From assembly GCA_035610365.1 (NCBI GenBank), contig CM069433.1, forward strand, positions 134,744,545-134,808,544: 64,000 nucleotides of DNA. The letters run 5' to 3'. The notes under the pieces were generated by a model. The model was given only the letters and a program-made list of their open reading frames with translations. It ran no database searches and was not told the DNA's origin. Source of the stretch: Aquatica leii (taxonomy: Eukaryota > Arthropoda > Insecta > Coleoptera > Lampyridae). This document shows, piece by piece, positions 59,419-64,000 of the stretch; position 1 is the stretch's first letter; the number at the start of each line of letters is the position of its first letter. A program made the translations under genes and the position numbers.

Positions 59419-59526
59419 ACGACAATAAAATATAATTATCGACTCGTGAAAATTAATTAACTCGCTCCTTCGTTGCTCGTGAATTAAAAATTGCCACTCG
59501 TCGATAAAATTTTATTTTATCGTCTT
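59419..59526. repeat. Foldback repeat around TCGACTCGTG
   Basis: ACGACAATAAAAT...TATCGACTCGTGAA on the left and CACTCGTCGATAAAATTTTA on the right are inverted copies around the central GCTCCTTCGTTGCTCG. A short palindromic element without coding content. Confidence 0.6.
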
Positions 59527-59795
59527 GTATAACAAATAACTATTATTCCAGTGTCAGTTGAAAATCAATGTTAGAGTCAGCATGTATTGAAAGTTTCGTT
59601 TTTTTATTCGTAGAATAAATTGATACTAATATTAATGTTTCTTCTAACAACAGTCTTACGAATTCATTTTTCAAAATAAATTGTACACTATTTTTTTTAA
59701 AATAGTAGAACAAAACCGGTTTTTAAATGCTACAAATTTATTTTTTTAGTTTCCTATAAGGAATTTTTTTTCAAAAAATTTTTTTTGAAGAATTT

Positions 59796-60900
59796 TACGT
59801 TTCAAGGTCTGCTGAATCAGAAAAACGTATTTTTGACAAAAAAAATTTGGGTGCGTGTGTGTCTGTGTGTAACGTTGTACCCACGATAACTCTCGAACCA
59901 AAAGTCCTAGTAACTTGAAATTTGGTATGTAGTTTTCATATTATCTCGGTTTTATTAAATGATGGGTCTGATAAAGAAATCGGAAGTGGGTGTATTCCAG
60001 GCGCGGCTTCAGAGGGGGGGCCGGGGGGGCTATGGCCCCCCCGACATTGAAAATAATACTGAAGTTTTTTTCACTTTGTATGTAATACATTCGCTTTTTT
60101 AATAGTTGTATAATTTATGATGCTTTATCGCTTGCAAGTAAAAGCTTGACATAACGAAGTGTTTTTTATATTAACGCCATATTCAATATATTATTATTTA
60201 AAAATGTGATGAGCAGTTACACCCCCCCCCCCCCCGCTTTAAACTGATGGAGCCCCCACCGAAATAAACTGCTGGAGCCGCGCCTGGTGTATTCGCCATT
60301 TTGAACAGTTTTTCTTATATAATTTTGCACGAATGTAAATTATTCGAATTGTTTTTATTATTATTATCGAGACAATACTTCCTAACAATTTATTCAAATA
60401 AAAAATTTTTCGATCATTAACAGTTTGTTAGATATTTAATTTACAATTTAAAGTGAATTTCATTATATAATCTAGGTTCGAATCCTGCCTGCGACGATTT
60501 AAAAAAAAATTATTTTTTTGCATAGGTTTACGTTTCAAGGTCTCCTAAGTTAGAAAAAAATATTTTTGACAAAAAAATTTTGGGTGTCTGTGTTTGTGTC
60601 TGTCTGTGTGTAGCGATGTACCCACGATAACTCTCGGACCAAAAGTAACTTGAAATTTGGTATAGAGCTGGATTTTTATATTCTCTCGGCTTTATCAAAA
60701 GATAGATCTGATAAAGATACCGGAAGTAGGTGTATCCGCCATTTTGAACAGTTTTTCTTATATAATTTGTACGAATGTAAATTATTCGAATTATTTTTAC
60801 AGTTTCTTATAAAGATAATGCTTTCTAACAATTTATTCAAATAATTTTGTTTCTAAAATTAACAGTTTATTAGATATTTAATTTATAATTTAAAGTGATT
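59796..60900. repeat. Two tandem copies of a ~430-bp repeat, first copy interrupted by a MITE
   Basis: Unit 1 begins TTTACGTTTCAAGGTCTGCT at 59796 and unit 2 TTTACGTTTCAAGGTCTCCT at about 60527. Both contain GTACCCACGATAACTCTCG, CAAAAGT, CTTGAAATTTGGTAT, CGCCATTTTGAACAGTTTTT and, at the end, AACAGTTT-TTAGATATTTAATTTA. Unit 1 ends in the B-box-like GGTTCGAATCCTGCCTGCGA (60475-60497). Unit 2 breaks off before it. A third partial copy of the end is at 44672-44765. The unit is noncoding; its class is unknown. Confidence 0.8.
59998..60286. mobile_element. hAT-type MITE, 289 bp, with 8-bp target duplication
   Basis: Ends CAGGCGCGGCTTCAG and CTGGAGCCGCGCCTG form a 15-bp terminal inverted repeat with one mismatch, flanked by the identical 8 bases GTGTATTC (59990-59997 and 60287-60294). 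The length of the duplication and the CAG ends indicate hAT. The inside has G/C tracts near both ends, including a run of C at about 60221-60235, and no coding potential. It inserted into the first repeat unit. Confidence 0.93.
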
Positions 60901-60959
60901 TGTGAAAATAATAACTTGATAAGGTTTTGTGAAAATGATAACTTGATAACAATACCTCA

Positions 60960-61838
60960 AATTAATGCATTATTCTTAGACAGAAGATACGAAATAAAGC
61001 AAACCATAGCAAATTGGTCTCCAATCCGAAGTGGCGGACAACAAAACTAATACTACTTCTTTGAGCGCCAACTATGAAAAATGTTTTGCCTACCTCAATG
61101 ACTCTTTGTATGATTATGTTATCTTTCGTATCTTTTAATTACAGTACAATCTCGATAAGATAAGAATACAACAATCTAGGAGGTTGTTCACATTATCGAG
61201 TTTGTTCACAGCTCATGGGCTTAAAGTAGGCTACATTTTTAAAATTTTAGTAGTTAATATTAACGTGTTCAGATATCATTATGGTCCCAAGTAACAAAGT
61301 GGTTTTATAATTGTTAAGTTAGAAAACTTTTCAATTTTATTGTAGTTATGTTTTTGCTCTCTAAATGTAAAACGGTTATATTAAAGTTGTCTGGAAGATT
61401 ATTTTGTTCTCTATTCAAAATTGTTTTTAAATTGATGTTTAGAACGTTCGTGCAACAAAATTATAAAACTGTTTATGAAATAAGTATAAAAGTGATTTGT
61501 AAACGTTTATATAATATTGGTTATAAGACATTCGCTCCTTACAAATATTAATTGATTTATAATAGCTGTGTCATTTATCCCTTTAGAACTGTTTTATACA
61601 ACTGTTTTAATAAAGTATGTGACTACGTTATATAATTGCTGTATTAGTAATATTATATAACAATTTTGCTTTCTGCATCAAATTACTCACAACGGAAGTT
61701 CCAATATAACTGTTAATTAAAAGGACACAAAACCTCAGTTATAAAAATAAGAGAAAAGCAGTTATAGAGCAATACTGCTATTAAAGCGCAAAATGATTGT
61801 GTTAAATATAGTTATAAAACAATTCGGATATACTGGCG
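60960..61838. other. AT-rich repeat-like DNA, no gene seen
   Basis: Contains the copy of the 58-kb repeat at 61210-61285 and recurring AACTGTTTTATA / TTATAAAAC words at 61300-61820, suggesting a decayed AT-rich MITE. No coding region. Confidence 0.4.
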
Positions 61839-62008
61839 TAAGAGAAAACCACCTGATTTGCCAGCATATCTACAACCGTTTGTCGAAGAAGCTAAAATAA
61901 TTCTTTCAGAAGGATTCATAATGAATGGATTGCAGCTTACTGTTAAGTTACACTGTTTTATATGTGATCCGCCTGCTCGACCATTTTCATTAACTTTTTA
62001 TTACTGAA
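61839..62008 (+). pseudogene. Fragment of an unnamed element-encoded protein (CD-x-PAR-x-F motif)
   Basis: One frame reads PPDLPAYLQPFVEEAKIILS, then GFIMNGLQLTVKLHCFICDP and PARPF before a stop. The FVxxAxxL...G...V-x-FICD-x-PAR-x-F pattern is one I associate with large uncharacterised element proteins in insects, probably the same kind as the remnant at 27.6-29.3 kb, although this piece comes from upstream of the segments seen there. The clade is unnamed to me. Confidence 0.5.
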
Positions 62009-62011
62009 TAC

Positions 62012-62900
62012 GCGATTAAAAATTCATATAAAATATAATCACATTTGTAAAATATTTACGATGCTGTCGTGTTAACTTTTACATAAACTAAGGTAATTAA
62101 ATTTGAACGTTTTATAAGTTTTCCATATGCAACATAATTGTAGTATAAGAGTAAATTTAGTAATAAAAATGTTCTATTAAAAAGGGGCCATTTCAAAAAT
62201 GTACTCGCATATATTTACATGGCCGCCATTCTCGAGGAACATAAAATTAAATTATATTTCACTACTTTGACGACAAAAACACATCAATTAAATTTTCTTA
62301 TACTAGTTTCTATCTACTATTGTGGTTTTATAATAAAAAATTGAAATTTAAACTTTTTGTTTTTTATCAGATTTTTTAATTTTTTTTAATACTCATTAAA
62401 CCTGCAGCGCACTTAAAATTTGCGACCTATCTACCTCATAATTGTAAAATTTCCTTCGTAGCAAAAACGACATCCGTGTAGAACTATCTCATTAAATTTT
62501 GTGTAAATAATATATACTTTTATACGTTGCCATTTTTTATGAAATAGCCATCAGTTTTAGTTCAAGTAAATAATAGGAATAATTAAATTCCGAAAAGTAG
62601 TACTTATTAACTGTTTAATTTTATTGAAGCTGCTCTACACTACAAAAATGTTTTGTAACTTCATCCAAACTATTGTAATAAAAAGCCAACCAACTATAAA
62701 ATCTTGATTAAACTGTTTTGTAATTGATATATAACGTTTACGTAACTATCCCATAACAGTGTTTTGTTGGCTTTATAAAACATGTTAAAAAACGAATATG
62801 TTTTATAAATATGTGCCGATTTTGCATTTATATTTTTTACTTATACTAAAAATATGTACACTTTTAAACTAACCGAACTAATTAAATCTCATAATATTTA
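62012..62900. other. AT-rich intergenic, no gene seen
   Basis: No coding region or element end recognised between the fragment at 61.9 kb and the truncated gypsy pol. Confidence 0.45.
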
Positions 62901-62910
62901 ATAAAAACAC

Positions 62911-63306
62911 TTACACTAATTTATAACACTTACACGAAGATAAGAGATTAGCCCCACGTAGTCGCTGAAACACTTCCTTCAAGTTGTTCAAGTGTTCTTC
63001 AATCGACCTTCCAACCACGATCACGTCGTCCAGGTAAACCAAGCACGTCTTCCAAGACAATCCACGCAAGATGGTCTCCATCAAACGCTCGAACGTTGCA
63101 GGAGCGTTACACAGGCCGAAGGGCATCACAGTGAACTGCCACAAACCAGTTCCAATCGTAAAAGCTGTTTTTTCACGATCCTTGGGTTCTAATTCTACCT
63201 GCCAGTATCCACTCTTTAATTCTAACGTAGAAAACCACTGGGATCTTGGCAGGGTGTCTAGCGTATCATCAATTCTGGGTAAAGGATAGCTATCCTTTTT
63301 GGTCAC
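62911..63306 (-). pseudogene. Gypsy reverse transcriptase, catalytic part
   Basis: Includes KKDSYPLPRIDDTLDTL, FSTLELKSGYWQVEL with the first catalytic acidic position reading Glu-Leu where Asp-Leu is normal, KTAFTIGTGLWQFTVMPFGL then CNAPATFERLME, and the catalytic CLVYLDDVIV. The RT thumb and everything downstream are missing. The frame is out of phase with the N-terminal part at 63290-63700, owing to a small deletion at about 63310-63320 that also left a stop. Confidence 0.92.
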
Positions 63307-63700
63307 GTCGTTTAGCTGTCATAGAGTCTACGCAAAACCTTGTTGATCCATCCTTCTTCTTTACGAGTACCACTGGGAATGCCCATGGGCTACTTGAAGG
63401 TTCAATCACGCCTTCTCTCTCCATATCCGTAATTATTTGTTCGGCTTCCTCTCTTTTTGCCAAAGGAAGTCTGCGTGGATGTTGTCGTATCGGCCGAGCG
63501 TCTCCGGTACTAATTTTATGTTTCACCACGTTAGTTTTTCCTTTGGAGCCACTTTCCAGCGCGAACACATCTTGATACTCTCGGATCAACACCTTAACTT
63601 TAGCCAGCTGATCTTGGCTGAGGTTTTGGCATTTGGTGGTAAGAATGTCCAATAGATGTTGTGGACACTTCTTTGGCGACGTATCTTCGTTCGACTTCAC
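63290..63700 (-). pseudogene. Gypsy reverse transcriptase, N-terminal part
   Basis: Contains VLIREYQDVFALESGSKGKT, KHKISTGDARPIRQHPRRLP, EEAEQIITDMEREGVIEPSS then SPWAFPVVLVKKKDGSTRFC, the standard entry to the Ty3/gypsy fingers domain. The frame runs out after CVD, where a tyrosine and Arg/Lys-Leu-Asn should follow; the shift puts the rest in the frame of the catalytic part. Confidence 0.92.
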
Positions 63701-63789
63701 TCATCTCTTAATTTGTGATATTGGCGTGCATTGGCCTACCACGGTCTTCTTTTTCAACGTTACAGGATCTGAGTTGATGTTTAAGATTT

Positions 63790-63998
63790 TTAATGGCGTC
63801 GTGTTTTTACTCGTACTAAAGTTCTGCTCACGAGTAGTCCCTTTTCAACTAAGCCGCCCTCTATTGGTTCAATTGCGCTTATGTAGCCTTCCCGGAGATT
63901 TCCATCCAGGCGTGCCATCACCACACTTTCCGTCCTTGCAGGCAGAATCACGTCTTCACTCAATAAAACTTGCACGGCTGCCTTCTCTGATGAATGAA
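63790..63998 (-). pseudogene. Gypsy linker between protease and reverse transcriptase, partial
   Basis: Reads VLLSEDVILPARTESVVMAR then LDGNLREGYISAIEPI, matching the segment ESVVVARLNGNLRDDQIRAIEPI-type sequence at 53299-53541. The frame enters from beyond the window edge. A break near 63790 separates it from the reverse transcriptase frame. Confidence 0.8.
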
Positions 63999-64000
63999 AA

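Larger units (their letters stand above)
62911..64000 (-). mobile_element. Ty3/gypsy pol fragment running off the right edge
   Basis: A minus-strand gypsy element cut at its 3' side within the reverse transcriptase at about 62940, where sequence after RLRGANL no longer follows the family. It continues upstream beyond the window end. It contains the pre-RT linker and reverse transcriptase only. It is noticeably less AT-rich than its surroundings, suggesting a younger insertion. Confidence 0.88.

Noticed and set aside
60475-60500. tRNA gene suggested by the second GGTTCGAATCC
   Set aside because: Same reasons; it is part of a dispersed repeat.

Overview
This is AT-rich eukaryotic DNA, almost certainly from an insect. 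The main evidence is one spliced host gene with short GT-AG introns, set among transposable elements typical of insect genomes (Ty3/gypsy including the CsRn1 lineage, R1-clade LINE, hAT, Tc1/mariner, PIF/Harbinger, a THAP-bearing P-like remnant and MITEs). A beetle is possible, but nothing here fixes the order.

The only confident host gene is the nucleoporin Nup155 (Nup154 in flies), on the + strand at 31818-46849. I read 12 coding exons encoding 1324 aa, with phase-consistent splice sites throughout. Two introns, of 4.55 and 5.88 kb, hold most of the gene's length and have collected transposons. Intron 2 carries a LINE remnant and a Tc1 remnant; intron 7 carries a complete-ended hAT element with a perfect 8-bp target duplication.

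Left of the gene, 0.5-3.2 kb holds a ZMYM1-like hAT with a 643-aa open frame. 7.27-8.50 kb holds a THAP-domain remnant inside 20-bp inverted repeats, followed by a dead Tc1/mariner. 10.8-16.0 kb is a minus-strand gypsy element inserted into a LINE; the LINE reading frame is continuous across the insertion and the target duplication is TTCT. 20.7-21.6 kb is a decayed gypsy pol, 22.6-23.4 kb an R1-clade LINE tail, 24.7-26.96 kb a second hAT, and 27.6-29.3 kb a remnant of an unnamed element family. A 580-bp MITE-like element lies just upstream of Nup155.

Right of the gene there is a PIF/Harbinger fragment (48.3 kb), a pair of widely spaced inverted repeats (48.9 and 52.1 kb), a gypsy protease fragment (53.2-53.9 kb), an internally deleted CsRn1 element with LTRs and a tRNA-Trp primer site (54.05-56.45 kb), foldback repeats, a tandem repeat interrupted by a 289-bp hAT MITE (59.8-60.9 kb), and a gypsy pol fragment running off the right edge.

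I found no gene system that looks wholly new. The most informative items are the nested gypsy-in-LINE insertion whose single deletion explains two defects, the intron-split BED finger of the intronic hAT, the THAP/P-like remnant, a perfect 28-bp hairpin in intron 7, and two pieces of an element family I cannot name.
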